From: Bacillota bacterium
GTDB lineage: Bacteria > Bacillota_G > Limnochordia > DTU010
NCBI GenBank assembly: GCA_012799255.1
Contig: JAAZLQ010000344.1
Span: 1 to 41,270 of the forward strand
Direction of reading: 5' to 3'
DNA: 41,270 nt
Positions 8,127 to 17,718 of this stretch are shown here, in pieces. Numbering within the stretch: the first letter of the stretch is position 1; the number at the start of each line of letters is the position of its first letter. Under the pieces are notes generated by a model. That model searched no databases, was not told where the DNA came from, and worked only from the letters and a program-made list of their open reading frames with translations. The position numbers were made by a program, and so were the translations under genes.

Positions 8127-9758
8127 ATGGCTAATGCTATTTTGAAAATGCCCTGCCCAAAAAATGAACCAATCTATAACTACGGGCCAGGGAGCGCAGA
8201 GAAAGCCAAATTGAAAGCTGCCTTAGAAGAACTAAGCAACAAAGAGTTAGACATCCCGATAATTATTAACGGAGAGGAAATCCGAACCGGCAACACTGCG
8301 GACTGCGTTATGCCCCACAACCATGGGCACCGTTTAGCTAAGTTCCATCAAGCTGGTGCGCAAGAAGTGGAGGCTGCCATTGAAGCAGCACTCAAAGCGC
8401 GTAAAGAATGGGCTAACCTCCCCTGGGAAGAGCGGGCTGGCATTTTTATGAAAGCCGCAGAAATCTTAGCTAACGAAAAGCGCTATTTACTCAATGCAGC
8501 GACTATGCTTGCCATCAGTAAGACTCCAATCCAAGCTGAGATTGACTCTGCATGCGAGTTAATTGACTTTTGGCGATTCAATGTCCATTACATGGAAGAA
8601 ATCTATCGCCAACAACCTGCATCTACACCATTAAGCTGGAACCGAGTAGAGCACAGAGGTCTAGAAGGTTTTGTCTTTGCAGTAACGCCCTTTAACTTCA
8701 CCGCTATTGGTGGTAACTTACCCACAGCCCCAGCCATGATGGGCAATACCGTGGTCTGGAAACCAGCTTCTACAGCAGTCTATCCAGCTTACCACGTCAT
8801 GAAGATCCTGGAAGAAGCTGGCCTACCTCCAGGCGTGATTAACTTTGTACCCGGTCGTGGCAGCCAAGTTGGAGATGTGGTGCTCAACCATCCAGAGCTG
8901 GCAGGAATCCATTTCACCGGTAGCACCGCCGTCTTCCAAAACATGTGGAAAACCGTGGGCAACAATATCCACAAGTACCGCACTTATCCCCGCATTGTTG
9001 GGGAAACTGGGGGTAAGGACTTTGTGTTTGCGCACCCCAATTGTGATATCGAGGCCCTGTGCGTAGCTTTAGTTCGTGGCGCCTTCGAGTTCCAAGGACA
9101 AAAATGTTCCGCTGCCTCCCGGGCTTACATCCCCAAGAGCATTTGGCCCGAGGTGAAGGAACGCATAGTAAAAATGACTACAGAGCTTAAAGTTGGTGAC
9201 GTTGCGGATTTTACCAACTTTATGGGAGCGGTCATTGACCAGAGTTCATTTAACAACATCAAGTCTTATATTGAGTATGCTAGAAATTCTTCTGAGGCTG
9301 AAATCATTGTGGGCGGCACTTATGACGATAGTGTTGGTTACTTCGTAGCTCCTACCATCGTCGTAACCACCAACCCAAGATTCAAACTGATGGAAGAAGA
9401 AATCTTCGGACCGGTCCTGACCATTTACGTCTTTGCAGACGAAGATCTAGAAGAGGCTTTAGACCTCTGCAACACCACTTCCCCGTATGGTCTCACCGGA
9501 TCTATTTTCGCCAGAGATCGCAGGGACATCGTGGCCATGTCCGTCGCCCTTGACGAAGCGGCCGGTAATTTCTATGTGAATGATAAGCCTACTGGTGCAG
9601 TCGTAGGCCAACAGCCCTTTGGTGGAGCAAGGGCATCGGGCACCAACGATAAAGCAGGTAGCCTGATCAACTTGCAGAGGTGGGTTTCTCAGCGCACAAT
9701 TAAGGAAAACCTCCTACCGCCCAAGTGCTATCGTTACCCACACCTAGACGAAAAATAA
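8127..9758 (+). CDS. L-glutamate gamma-semialdehyde (1-pyrroline-5-carboxylate) dehydrogenase
   Basis: This 543-residue aldehyde dehydrogenase carries the catalytic cysteine in EFQGQKCSAASRAY (C327), the general base in GETGGKD (E293), and the NAD-binding 'FTGSTAVF' (263-270) and 'TPFNF' (187-191) motifs. The stretch 'SKTPIQAEIDSACELIDFWRFN' (131-152) and the long N-terminus are typical of the ALDH4/P5CDH branch (stand-alone RocA/ALDH4A1 type) rather than PutA. It oxidises glutamate semialdehyde to glutamate with NAD+. It starts 18 bases after the flavoprotein gene behind TTAGGAGAGG, and is the last gene of the operon, which ends at the terminator at 9771. Its presence is the main evidence that the operon degrades proline. 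Confidence 0.93.
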   Translation: MANAILKMPCPKNEPIYNYGPGSAEKAKLKAALEELSNKELDIPIIINGEEIRTGNTADCVMPHNHGHRLAKFHQAGAQEVEAAIEAALKARKEWANLPWEERAGIFMKAAEILANEKRYLLNAATMLAISKTPIQAEIDSACELIDFWRFNVHYMEEIYRQQPASTPLSWNRVEHRGLEGFVFAVTPFNFTAIGGNLPTAPAMMGNTVVWKPASTAVYPAYHVMKILEEAGLPPGVINFVPGRGSQVGDVVLNHPELAGIHFTGSTAVFQNMWKTVGNNIHKYRTYPRIVGETGGKDFVFAHPNCDIEALCVALVRGAFEFQGQKCSAASRAYIPKSIWPEVKERIVKMTTELKVGDVADFTNFMGAVIDQSSFNNIKSYIEYARNSSEAEIIVGGTYDDSVGYFVAPTIVVTTNPRFKLMEEEIFGPVLTIYVFADEDLEEALDLCNTTSPYGLTGSIFARDRRDIVAMSVALDEAAGNFYVNDKPTGAVVGQQPFGGARASGTNDKAGSLINLQRWVSQRTIKENLLPPKCYRYPHLDEK

Positions 9759-9770
9759 ACTTAGAAAAAA

Positions 9771-9800
9771 GGTCGGCTACTCATTTGGAAGTAGCCGACC
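9771..9800. terminator. Bidirectional terminator between the proline operon and the dpp-like operon
   Basis: An 11 bp stem GGTCGGCTACT / AGTAGCCGACC (with loop CATTTGGA) is flanked by six A on the left and five T on the right, so it can end both the rightward proline operon and the leftward ABC operon. Confidence 0.92.
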
Positions 9801-9816
9801 TTTTTGTGCTAATAGC

Positions 9817-10698
9817 TCAATCTTCCATAGGATCCAGGGCATCTCGTAGCCCATCACCTAGCAAGTTAAAAGATAAAACTGTTAGAAAGATGGCTACACC
9901 CGGGAATGTGGCAATCCACCATGCCATACTCAGGAATTTATACCCTTCGTTCAGCATGTTTCCCCAGCTTGGCGTAGGCGGCTGAGCCCCTAACCCTAGG
10001 AAACTTAGACCAGACTCGATCAGAATTGCTTGGGCAATAAACAATGTGGTCTGCACGATAATGGGAGCCAGAGCATTAGGAAGCAAATGACGAAAGATAA
10101 TCCTTGCATCGCTAAGGCCGATAGCCCTAGCCGCTTCAGTAAACTGACGATTGCGTAGACTCAAGAACTCACCGCGGACAATGCGGCAGGTTCGGGTCCA
10201 ATAGATCAAACCAATAACCAACATCGTGTTAGTCATACTTGCCCCAAACAGAGCGATAATTGTCAAAGTCAAGAACAACGCTGGAATACACATCATTATG
10301 TCAACAAAGCGCATGATGACACTATCAATAAATCCCCCATAGTATCCCGCTATAGAACCGAGAAAAACTCCTATTAATACAGCAAGCCCCGCCGCCCCAA
10401 AACCTATCTGGAGTGATACTCGGGCTCCCCACACCACCCGGCTGAACACGTCCCGCCCGTAACCATCAGTGCCCAATAGATGCTCACTACTTGGAGCAGA
10501 TAAACGAGCCCGCAAATTCTGACGCGAATATGAATGGGTGGCAACATAAGGGGCAAAAACTGCCGCCAAAATGATCAATAGAACTACAATTCCACCTACT
10601 AGTGCCAGTTTGTTACGCCTAAATCTACGCCAAACGTCCCAGGCCTGATTGGTTGAACTTCGCTCTTCTAAAGCAATACTAGGATTCATCGTTGCCAC
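9817..10698 (-). CDS. Peptide/nickel-type ABC transporter permease (DppC/OppC family)
   Basis: The 293-residue inner-membrane protein has six predicted membrane segments. The N-terminal 'WRRFRRNKLALVGGIVVLLIILAAVFAPYV' helix and 'HLLGTDGYGRDVFSRVVWGARVSL' are hallmarks of the OppC N-terminal domain. The EAA loop is 'TEAARAIGLSDARIIFRHLLPNALAPIIV', and the C-terminus 'FLGLGAQPPTPSWGNML' is also canonical. It pairs with the DppB-like permease 23 bases upstream. The start is taken as the GTG at 10698 behind GGGGGGTG, with an ATG three codons later. No ATPase gene follows before the terminator. Confidence 0.93.
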   Translation of the reverse strand: MATMNPSIALEERSSTNQAWDVWRRFRRNKLALVGGIVVLLIILAAVFAPYVATHSYSRQNLRARLSAPSSEHLLGTDGYGRDVFSRVVWGARVSLQIGFGAAGLAVLIGVFLGSIAGYYGGFIDSVIMRFVDIMMCIPALFLTLTIIALFGASMTNTMLVIGLIYWTRTCRIVRGEFLSLRNRQFTEAARAIGLSDARIIFRHLLPNALAPIIVQTTLFIAQAILIESGLSFLGLGAQPPTPSWGNMLNEGYKFLSMAWWIATFPGVAIFLTVLSFNLLGDGLRDALDPMED

Positions 10699-10721
10699 AA
10701 CAACACCCCCCTACGTAATAC

Positions 10722-11672
10722 CTAGTCATATGCGATCCTCGGATCAATGAGTGTATACATAATATCCACACCCAAATTGGCCAACACTGTAATCAGCGCT
10801 ACTACCATGTTTACGCCCATAATAATGGGGTAGTCACGCTGGAAAACCGCGTTTACTGCTAGACGCCCTAAACCTGGCCAAGCAAAAATGGTTTCGGTCA
10901 AAACTGAACCGCCAACTAGTGCGGGAAGCGAAAGCCCCATAATAGTTACCACAGTGATCAAGCCATTGCGCAGAGCATGAACTGTAATGACACGCCCCTC
11001 ACCTAAGCCTTTGGAACGGGCTGTTCTGATATAGTCTTGTTTAAGCACCTCGAGCATTCCCGAACGGGTAAAGCGCATATAAGTAGCCATTTGCACTGAC
11101 CCCAGAGTAGCAGCGGGCAAGATCAGATGATGCAGTCTATTCCAAAAATCCTTTTCCATCCCATAGGCAGCAATTCCAGAAACGGGGAACCAACCTAGCC
11201 ATTGGGAAAAAATCAAGATGGCCACGATCCCTAGCCAAAACGTTGGAAAGGAAACACCCAAAAAGGCCACAATTGATGCTACTTTGTCAATTAGCGATCC
11301 CTTTTTGGTTGCAGAAATGACTCCAATTGGAATGGAGATAACCAAAGCAAAGGCAAAAGCTGCAACCGTTAAGAGTAATGTGTTGGGAAGTCTCTCCCAA
11401 ATTAGGAGGGTAACAGATTCACCTGTTCGAAACGAATTGCCCAGATCTCCCTGGAGCATGGATACTAGCCATTTCCCATATTGGACAGGAAGTGGTTGAT
11501 CAAGGCCAAGGTTAGCCCTAATGCGTGCAGCCGCATCTGGAGATATGTCATCACCCATAAGCACAGCTTCAGGCCCGCCAGGGGCCAAGTTCATCACAGC
11601 AAAAAGGATAATGGAAACGCCCAATAATGTGGGAATCGTCATCACAAGTCGTCTCAGGAAATACCTAGTCAT
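10722..11672 (-). CDS. Peptide/nickel-type ABC transporter permease (DppB/OppB family)
   Basis: The 316-residue permease has the OppB opening 'YFLRRLVMTIPTLLGVSIILFAVMNLAPGGP', the 'GLDQPLPVQYGKWL' periplasmic loop, and an EAA loop 'RTARSKGLGEGRVITVHALRNGLI'. It forms the translocation pore with the DppC-like partner and receives substrate from the binding protein encoded at 11734. The ATG at 11670-11672 is preferred because GAGGTGAAGG precedes it; an in-frame TTG at 11696 would place the ribosome binding site inside the gene. A GC-rich hairpin (11697-11721) lies between it and the binding-protein gene. Confidence 0.93.
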   Translation of the reverse strand: MTRYFLRRLVMTIPTLLGVSIILFAVMNLAPGGPEAVLMGDDISPDAAARIRANLGLDQPLPVQYGKWLVSMLQGDLGNSFRTGESVTLLIWERLPNTLLLTVAAFAFALVISIPIGVISATKKGSLIDKVASIVAFLGVSFPTFWLGIVAILIFSQWLGWFPVSGIAAYGMEKDFWNRLHHLILPAATLGSVQMATYMRFTRSGMLEVLKQDYIRTARSKGLGEGRVITVHALRNGLITVVTIMGLSLPALVGGSVLTETIFAWPGLGRLAVNAVFQRDYPIIMGVNMVVALITVLANLGVDIMYTLIDPRIAYD

Positions 11673-11696
11673 AGTGCCTTCACCTCTTCTTTTCAA

Positions 11697-11721
11697 ACCG
11701 CAGGGCAGAACGCCCTGCGGT
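11697..11721 (-). repeat. Intercistronic hairpin after the dppA-like gene
   Basis: Arms ACCGCAGGGC and GCCCTGCGGT form a perfect 10 bp stem with a five-base loop. It sits 12 bases after the stop of the binding-protein gene and just ahead of the permease gene. No T tract follows on the minus strand, so it should act as an mRNA-stabilising or attenuating element rather than a full terminator. Confidence 0.75.
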
Positions 11722-11733
11722 CTAGGCCTTTCT

Positions 11734-13422
11734 CTATTTCTCCATCCACACTCTTGGTAGACTCAGATGAATTCCATCCCGCTGTGGCGTGGGTATAAAT
11801 CCTTTGAATCGCTTGTGGACAGCATAGACTTGGTCGGCAAAGTAACCAAAAACATAGGGTTGTTCTTCTGCAAGAATGGCATGTACTTCCTGATAGTACT
11901 TAGCACGCAACTCAATATCCATCTCCCGCCTAGCTTCTTCTAAGAGCCAGTCAACGCGATCATTGGCATATTTAGATGTATTACGGCCTGGGAACTGACT
12001 GGAATGCCATACCGTATAACCATAGCCATCAGGATCGGCAGTACCTGTCCAACCCACAACTACCGCCTCGAAGTTAGCACTGAGGAGCCGGTCAACAAAA
12101 GTTGGCCATTCTAAGATACTAACATTTACCACAATCCCGATTTCAGAGAGCTGCTCTTGGATAATTACCACCATCTGTTCCCGCAATTCATTTCCTTGGT
12201 TGGTTTCTAGCGTAAACTCGAATCGCTGTCCGTCCTTTTCCAAAATCCCATCCTTACCTGGTGTCCAGCCCGCTTCGGCTAGCATCTTCATCGCTTTATC
12301 AGGATCATAGGGGTAACGCCGTGCATCCGGATTATACGCCCACATACCAGCCGGGAACGGACCTGTCGCTTCTTGTCCATAACCCAACAAGATAAACTCA
12401 ACGATTGACTCCATGTCAACTGCATACGAGATCGCTTGCCTAACTTTTACATCTTGGAACAAGGGGTTTTCCAGTTGAAAACCGAAGAACGTGTAGGCCA
12501 AGGTATCGGCAGTCATAATGTTCAAGTTAGGATCAGCCTCGAGCGAAGCAATCACTTCTGGAGGTGGCTGTGTCATCATATCGATGCCACCAGTACGTAG
12601 TTCTGTGACCATAACTGTTTGGTCAGGAATGATCCGATAAATCACCCGATCCAGATAGGGGCGTCCCTTGTAATAATCATCATTTGCTTCCAACACGATT
12701 CGATCGTCTCGGCGCCATTCAACAAACTTGAACGCTCCAGAGCCGATTGGTCGAGAGTTAGCAGGGTTTTCATTAATGTTTGTTCCCTCATAAATATGTT
12801 TTGGAATAATTCCCAAGTCAAGGGAAACCGTCATAAACGGAGCGTGTGGCTCTTCAAGGTTAAAGACGACGGTATATTTATCAGGTGTCATAACCCCGCC
12901 AGCTTGTTTGAGTGTCTCGAACGCTGACTCGGCAAACTCAGAAAACTCGTCTGCTGTAATTTCTCCAGCTGATTGTTTTTTCGTTAGTGTATCAATCTCA
13001 TCAAGATATGCCTGGGCACCTTGTAGGGCACTAAAATATGGGCGCATAAGGCTATTAGATTTATAGTCCAAGACCGAAAAAACAGTAAATGCCACGTCAG
13101 CACTGGTCAATTCCTCACCGTCATGCCACTTAACGCCTTCATGAAGGTAAAAGGTGACCGTTTGTCCATCATCGGAGATATCCCAGCCTGTTGCCAATTG
13201 CGGCTGAGGTAGCAAGTTCTCATCCAGACGAATTAGACTGTCATACACCCAGTAATTAATGTCATAGGAAGCAGAATCCCCTGCGATTACTGGATTTAAC
13301 AGCGATGCATCAGCAATAGAACCAATAATTATTTGACCACCATACTCTTGCGCCTGTACATAGAGTCCAGACGTACTTACAAGTAATGCAACAACAACCA
13401 TCAAAAGCAATCTCTTCCTCAC
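11734..13422 (-). CDS. ABC transporter substrate-binding protein, family 5 (DppA/OppA type)
   Basis: The 562-residue periplasmic protein has a signal peptide (MRKRLLLMVVVALLVSTSGL, cleavage near VQA|QE) without a lipobox. Family-5 features include 'YDSLIRLDENLLPQPQLATGWDISDDGQTVTFYLHEGVKWHDGEELTSADVAFT' (about 55-110) and the 'DPDKAMKMLAEAGW' segment (about 390). It would bind an oligopeptide or similar ligand; neither specificity nor a heme or nickel site can be read. A hydrophilic insertion around residues 145-170 (DEIDTLTKKQSAGEITADEFSEF) is seen in part of the family. It is the first gene of a three-gene operon with the two permeases. Its upstream region (13423-13652) is AT-rich. Confidence 0.93.
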   Translation of the reverse strand: MRKRLLLMVVVALLVSTSGLYVQAQEYGGQIIIGSIADASLLNPVIAGDSASYDINYWVYDSLIRLDENLLPQPQLATGWDISDDGQTVTFYLHEGVKWHDGEELTSADVAFTVFSVLDYKSNSLMRPYFSALQGAQAYLDEIDTLTKKQSAGEITADEFSEFAESAFETLKQAGGVMTPDKYTVVFNLEEPHAPFMTVSLDLGIIPKHIYEGTNINENPANSRPIGSGAFKFVEWRRDDRIVLEANDDYYKGRPYLDRVIYRIIPDQTVMVTELRTGGIDMMTQPPPEVIASLEADPNLNIMTADTLAYTFFGFQLENPLFQDVKVRQAISYAVDMESIVEFILLGYGQEATGPFPAGMWAYNPDARRYPYDPDKAMKMLAEAGWTPGKDGILEKDGQRFEFTLETNQGNELREQMVVIIQEQLSEIGIVVNVSILEWPTFVDRLLSANFEAVVVGWTGTADPDGYGYTVWHSSQFPGRNTSKYANDRVDWLLEEARREMDIELRAKYYQEVHAILAEEQPYVFGYFADQVYAVHKRFKGFIPTPQRDGIHLSLPRVWMEK

Positions 13423-13586
13423 AACTACACCTTCCCTTCAATTCCCCTCTAAATAATTGCGTTTTCGTGGAGCGCAAAGTAATTTTCACAACTGTTTTCG
13501 TAGCAAATTTTCTACTTATCTACGCATTCCGCCAAAACGCATTTCGCCGTATATTCAGCGCTAAAACTTAAAATCCTCTCAAAATT

Positions 13587-13605
13587 AAATAAATAACATT
13601 TATTT
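13587..13605. promoter_or_regulatory. AT-rich dyad upstream of the dppA-like gene
   Basis: AAATAAAT and ATTTATTT form a perfect inverted repeat around AAC, about 165 bases upstream of the binding-protein start. It may be an operator; the rest of 13423-13652 shows no gene and no clear promoter consensus. Confidence 0.25.
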
Positions 13606-13656
13606 ATCTTTATTCTAGCAAATTGCAAGGTTCCGGGAAGGTAGCTCCATATAAAA

Positions 13657-13678
13657 AAAGCGCCCAAAAGGGCGCTTT
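13657..13678 (-). terminator. Terminator of the first sugar ABC operon
   Basis: Stem AAAGCGCCC / GGGCGCTTT with an AAAA loop (in plus-strand letters); the minus-strand transcript continues into seven U. It lies 35 bases beyond the stop of the permease gene at 13714. Confidence 0.92.
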
Positions 13679-13713
13679 AATCTGTAGAATAAGCACTTAC
13701 CATAGCACTGAAG

Positions 13714-14949
13714 CTAGATATCTAGAGACTGCTGCTCTGCCAAGTGTTTCTTCCCAAAACGTGGCAAATTGAAAGGCAGTTTATTTTTGCTGATAGCATC
13801 AGCTGCCACAGCAGCTAACAAGACCAAACCTTTCACAACCTGCTGTACGTTAGAACTAATCCCCATAATGGACATTCCATTATTAAGAATACCCATGAAC
13901 AATGCTCCGATCAAGGTGCCCCCAACAGTCCCTATACCACCATAGGCGCTAGCACCGCCGAGGAAACAAGCCCCAATAGCATCTAGTTCGAAGGATTGAC
14001 CCGCCTGGGGTGATGCGGAATTAAGTCGAGCGGCAAAAACAATTCCAGCCACAGCAGCTAGAAAAGCCATGTTCACATAGGCCAAGAACAAAAGACGTTT
14101 GGTCTTTACACCAGAGAGGCGGGCCGCCTTTTCGTTTCCTCCTAGGGCATAAAGATGCCGGCCCATCACAGTATGACCAGTAAAATAACTATAAACTAGC
14201 AAGACAATCCCAACAATAATTAACACCATGGGGATACCCCGATAGGAAGCCAAGATATAAAAGAGCCAAATCACGGCTGATGAGATGAGGGCCATTTTGG
14301 GGATCAAAATCCACATACTCTCTACCTCGTAGCCCTTATTCTTACGACCAAGATAACCCATAATTTGGGTAACACAGTAAATGACCGCAATAAGGATGCC
14401 CACCAAGAGGGATGTGGTATTGCGAACTCCAAAGAGCCGGAGACCAGCAAATGGGTCAGCCACGAAACCCGTGGAGTAAGCTAGATAATCTGAGGGGAAA
14501 GGTGCCAAAGTCAGCCCATTCAACACAATCAAGGTTAGTCCCCGAAAGACCAACATCCCAGAGAGTGTTACGATAAAAGCTGGGATACGCATATAGGCTA
14601 TCCAAAATCCCTGCCAAATTCCAATCAAAAGTCCGATACCTAGGCATAGTAGGATCGAAAGATGTGAGTTCCATCCCCAGGTGATAATAAACGTTCCGGC
14701 ACAAGCACCCACTAAGGCTACGACGGATCCCACTGACAAATCGATATTTCCACCGGTCAATATACACAGTAGCATTCCAACCGCTAAAATCACCACGTAG
14801 GCGTTTTGAAAAATCAAGTTTGATACATTCATCGGCTTGAGTAAAACGCCCTTGGTTAAGATTTGAAAGGCAATGACAATCGCGACCAACGCGAATAGCA
14901 TCATATACTGCTTCAAGTTGTTCCTAAATGTTGTTCGTAGACTATTCAT
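13714..14949 (-). CDS. Sugar ABC transporter permease 1 (XylH/GguB family)
   Basis: The 411-residue membrane protein of the BPD_transp_2 (ribose/xylose) class has about ten membrane segments. '[25 protein letters not shown]' near residue 60-80 is the conserved G-x-x-x-V-I-x-x-G-x-I-D-L-S-V-G motif. '[25 protein letters not shown]' and '[33 protein letters not shown]' are the C-terminal hallmarks. The two extended loops suit XylH/GguB-size permeases rather than RbsC. Its ATG overlaps the ATPase stop by four bases (ATGA), giving translational coupling. It exports nothing by itself; it is the channel for the sugar bound by the 16562 product. Confidence 0.94.
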   Translation of the reverse strand: MNSLRTTFRNNLKQYMMLFALVAIVIAFQILTKGVLLKPMNVSNLIFQNAYVVILAVGMLLCILTGGNIDLSVGSVVALVGACAGTFIITWGWNSHLSILLCLGIGLLIGIWQGFWIAYMRIPAFIVTLSGMLVFRGLTLIVLNGLTLAPFPSDYLAYSTGFVADPFAGLRLFGVRNTTSLLVGILIAVIYCVTQIMGYLGRKNKGYEVESMWILIPKMALISSAVIWLFYILASYRGIPMVLIIVGIVLLVYSYFTGHTVMGRHLYALGGNEKAARLSGVKTKRLLFLAYVNMAFLAAVAGIVFAARLNSASPQAGQSFELDAIGACFLGGASAYGGIGTVGGTLIGALFMGILNNGMSIMGISSNVQQVVKGLVLLAAVAADAISKNKLPFNLPRFGKKHLAEQQSLDI

Positions 14950-16496
14950 GCCCCGATCTCTCCTTTACTCTCCTGCATGATGCGATTCATAATAATCTCC
15001 TGTGTTGCCTCACTTGCAGAGAATTCACCAACCATCTTTCCGTTAGTCATCACATAGATGCGATCGCACATGCCCAGAATTTCTGTGAGTTCAGAGGAAA
15101 TAAACAATACCGACTTCCCCTCTTCCACCAAGTTATTGATAATCTGATAGATCTCGTACTTGGCTCCCACGTCAACGCCACGGGTTGGTTCGTCAAGAAT
15201 CAAGATATCAGGTTGAGAAAAGATCCACTTGCCTAGCAATACCTTTTGTTGATTACCACCAGATAGGTTTTCTACTTGTTGATCAACCGTAGGAGTCCGA
15301 ATATCTAAAGATTCACGATAATACTCGGCCCTCTGTCTCTCTAGGTCTTTGTCGATCCGTCCCCTTTTGGACACAAAGTCCATTCTTGGTAGAGTAAGAT
15401 TATGCACAACACTGTTGCTTAGAATAAGACCGCTTTCCTTGCGATCTTCGCTCACATACGCCAACTTCGCCCGAATAGCTTCAGGAACAGAATCGAGTTT
15501 GAGCACCTGTCCGTCTTTGATGACAGTACCCGCCACTTTAGTTCCATAAGCCTGACCGAAAATGGACATAGCCAGTTCGGTACGACCTGCACCAACTAAA
15601 CCATAGATACCGACCACTTCACCTTTATGTAGTTTGAGTGAGACATTGTCCACGACTTTGCGATCGGTAAATACCTCGTGATAGACAGTGAAACCCTTTA
15701 CCTCCAAGGCGATTTCATCTTGAATCTTACGCGAACGACTGGGGTACCTTTCGGTCATTTCTCGCCCAACCATTCCCTTAACAATACGTGCCTCGGAGAC
15801 TGCATTACCCTCATTATCTAAGGTCTCAACCGTTGAGCCATCCCTTAAAATAGTGATTCGATCAGCGCAATAGGCAATCTCGTCTAATTTATGGGAGATG
15901 ATAATAGAGGTAACCCCTTGCTCTTTCTGGAGACGAAGCAATAAGTCCAAAACATTTCGAGAGTCGCTTTCGTTTAGGCTCGAAGTAGGTTCATCCAAGA
16001 TTAATAGGCGAACACTCTTGGCAAGGGCCTTGGCAATCTCAATCAACTGCTGCTTACTCACGCTTATATCCTTCACCAAGGTACGGGGATCTTCCCGAAG
16101 GCCCACAATACGCATATACTCTTCAGCTTTTCTGTACGTCTGGTTCCAATCGATTCGTCCCCTTTTCTGCTGCTCATTGCCAAGGAACATGTTTTCACCG
16201 ATGGACAGATAGGGAACTAGGGCTAACTCTTGGTGAATAATAACGATGCCGTGACGTTCCGAGTCCTTGATTCCTTGAAACCGACAGAGTTGGCCATCAA
16301 AGACAACCTCTCCAGAATAGGAGCCGTAGGGGTGGACACCACTCAAAACATTCATTAACGTCGTTTTTCCGGCTCCGTTCTCGCCCACCACCGCATGGAT
16401 TTCCCCTTCGTTGACGGTAATGTTGACATTGTTCAAAGCCTTAACACCAGGGAACTCTTTTGTGATGGCACGCATCTCTAGTAATTTTTTCGCCAC
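14946..16496 (-). CDS. Sugar ABC transporter ATPase 1, double nucleotide-binding protein (XylG/GguA family)
   Basis: The 516-residue protein has two fused ABC domains. The first has Walker A '[10 protein letters not shown]', a signature-like '[15 protein letters not shown]' and Walker B '[11 protein letters not shown]'. The second has the degenerate Walker A '[10 protein letters not shown]' typical of ribose/xylose-class ATPases, with '[14 protein letters not shown]' and '[16 protein letters not shown]'. I chose the GTG at 16494-16496 (product beginning [17 protein letters not shown]) because AGGAGG lies eight bases ahead; longer starts run into the hairpin at 16521-16544. It is cytoplasmic, and powers uptake with the permease it overlaps. 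Confidence 0.93.
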   Translation of the reverse strand: MAKKLLEMRAITKEFPGVKALNNVNITVNEGEIHAVVGENGAGKTTLMNVLSGVHPYGSYSGEVVFDGQLCRFQGIKDSERHGIVIIHQELALVPYLSIGENMFLGNEQQKRGRIDWNQTYRKAEEYMRIVGLREDPRTLVKDISVSKQQLIEIAKALAKSVRLLILDEPTSSLNESDSRNVLDLLLRLQKEQGVTSIIISHKLDEIAYCADRITILRDGSTVETLDNEGNAVSEARIVKGMVGREMTERYPSRSRKIQDEIALEVKGFTVYHEVFTDRKVVDNVSLKLHKGEVVGIYGLVGAGRTELAMSIFGQAYGTKVAGTVIKDGQVLKLDSVPEAIRAKLAYVSEDRKESGLILSNSVVHNLTLPRMDFVSKRGRIDKDLERQRAEYYRESLDIRTPTVDQQVENLSGGNQQKVLLGKWIFSQPDILILDEPTRGVDVGAKYEIYQIINNLVEEGKSVLFISSELTEILGMCDRIYVMTNGKMVGEFSASEATQEIIMNRIMQESKGEIGA

Positions 16497-16520
16497 ATGT
16501 CTCATCCTCCTACGTCCAAG

Positions 16521-16544
16521 GGCGGATGGGATCACCCATCCGCC
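16521..16544 (-). repeat. Intercistronic hairpin between binding protein 1 and ATPase 1
   Basis: GGCGGATGGG / CCCATCCGCC form a perfect 10 bp stem with loop ATCA, 17 bases past the stop of the binding-protein gene. No T tract follows on the transcribed strand. It probably protects the upstream binding-protein mRNA from 3' decay or partly attenuates read-through. Confidence 0.75.
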
Positions 16545-16561
16545 AACTCAACACAGTTTTT

Positions 16562-17608
16562 TTAGAGACCTAGTTGCTCAGGAGTGTAATAGCCACTTTC
16601 AATAAGTAGTTCATAGTAGTTGTTAATGTCGGCGAATACTGGTGCACTCAAGTAAGTTGGTACCACTTTAACACCATTATGGTAGGTTTCTGTATCATTG
16701 ATTGGTGGCTCCTGACCATTTACAATCGCTTCGACCATGGCAACCACATTGGCTGCTAATGTACGAGTATCCTTAAAGATGGACATGGATTGACGTCCAG
16801 CCAAGATGTTCTTCATATTGGCGATATCACAGTCTTGACCAGTAATAACTGGAAACTCTTCAAAGCCAAAGTTGACTAAAGAGTTGGTAACACCGAGTGC
16901 TGTCGAGTCATTAGAACACAATACAGCATCAAGCCGCCTGCCTGATGTGTAGTGGGCTGTAATTAGGTTATCCATCCGAGCCTGAGCCCTTTCGGAAGAC
17001 CATTCTGGTGTAGCAATTTGCTCAAATGCTGTCTGGCCAGATGGGACAACAACGATGCCCTTCTCAATGTAAGGAGCTATTGCATCATAAGCGCCTTGAT
17101 AGAAGTAACGAGCATTATTGTCGTCAGGTGAGCCACCTACGATCTCGATATTGACTGGCTCTGTGCGCGTAGCAAGCTCGAGAGTCTCTACGAGGTACTC
17201 GCCTTGGATGGTTCCAACCATGTAGTTGTCAAAGGTTGCGTAGTAGGAAACTGCATCGGTAGCCATGATCAAACGGTCATAGGCGATTACCGGAATTCCT
17301 TCGTCTTTAGCGGTCTCCAAAACAGTACCTAAGGAAGCACCGTCGATAGAAGCGATAACTAAGATATCAGCTCCATTGAGAATCATGTTCTCAATCTGGG
17401 ATACCTGAAGTGCCACATTGTTATTGGCATATTGCAGGTCCACAACATAACCTGCTGCTTCAAACATGGCCTTCATATTACTGCCATCTTGATTCCAGCG
17501 TTGGAGACTCTGGGTTGGCATAGCCACACCGACTCTGACCGCGGCGGAAGCCACTGAAGGAAACACCAGTACAGCCACTAATAAGACAACCAATAGGATT
17601 CTCTTCAT
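16562..17608 (-). CDS. Periplasmic sugar-binding protein 1 (ChvE/XylF family)
   Basis: The 348-residue protein has a classical signal peptide (MKRILLVVLLVAVLVFPSVASA) and no lipobox. The mature part matches the ChvE/XylF group: 'VGVAMPTQSLQRWNQDGSNMKAMFEAAGYVVDLQYANN', 'QVSQIENMILNGADILVIASIDG', 'PVIAYDRLI', 'SNDSTALGVTNSL', 'ITGQDCDIANMKNILAGRQSMSIFKDTRTLA'. These proteins bind aldoses (xylose, arabinose, galactose, glucose) in the periplasm. It is the first gene of a three-gene operon and follows the ROK regulator by 110 bases in the same direction. The ATG start has GGAAGGGG eleven bases ahead. Confidence 0.94.
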   Translation of the reverse strand: MKRILLVVLLVAVLVFPSVASAAVRVGVAMPTQSLQRWNQDGSNMKAMFEAAGYVVDLQYANNNVALQVSQIENMILNGADILVIASIDGASLGTVLETAKDEGIPVIAYDRLIMATDAVSYYATFDNYMVGTIQGEYLVETLELATRTEPVNIEIVGGSPDDNNARYFYQGAYDAIAPYIEKGIVVVPSGQTAFEQIATPEWSSERAQARMDNLITAHYTSGRRLDAVLCSNDSTALGVTNSLVNFGFEEFPVITGQDCDIANMKNILAGRQSMSIFKDTRTLAANVVAMVEAIVNGQEPPINDTETYHNGVKVVPTYLSAPVFADINNYYELLIESGYYTPEQLGL

Positions 17609-17718
17609 ATTTTCGTTAACCCCTTCCTGTTATCTGTAATTCGTGACAAATCATTACTACACTACTTTCCTGCAACCCATCCGTGTTTTTTAAGTACCGT
17701 CCCCCTTTCCCGCTCTAC

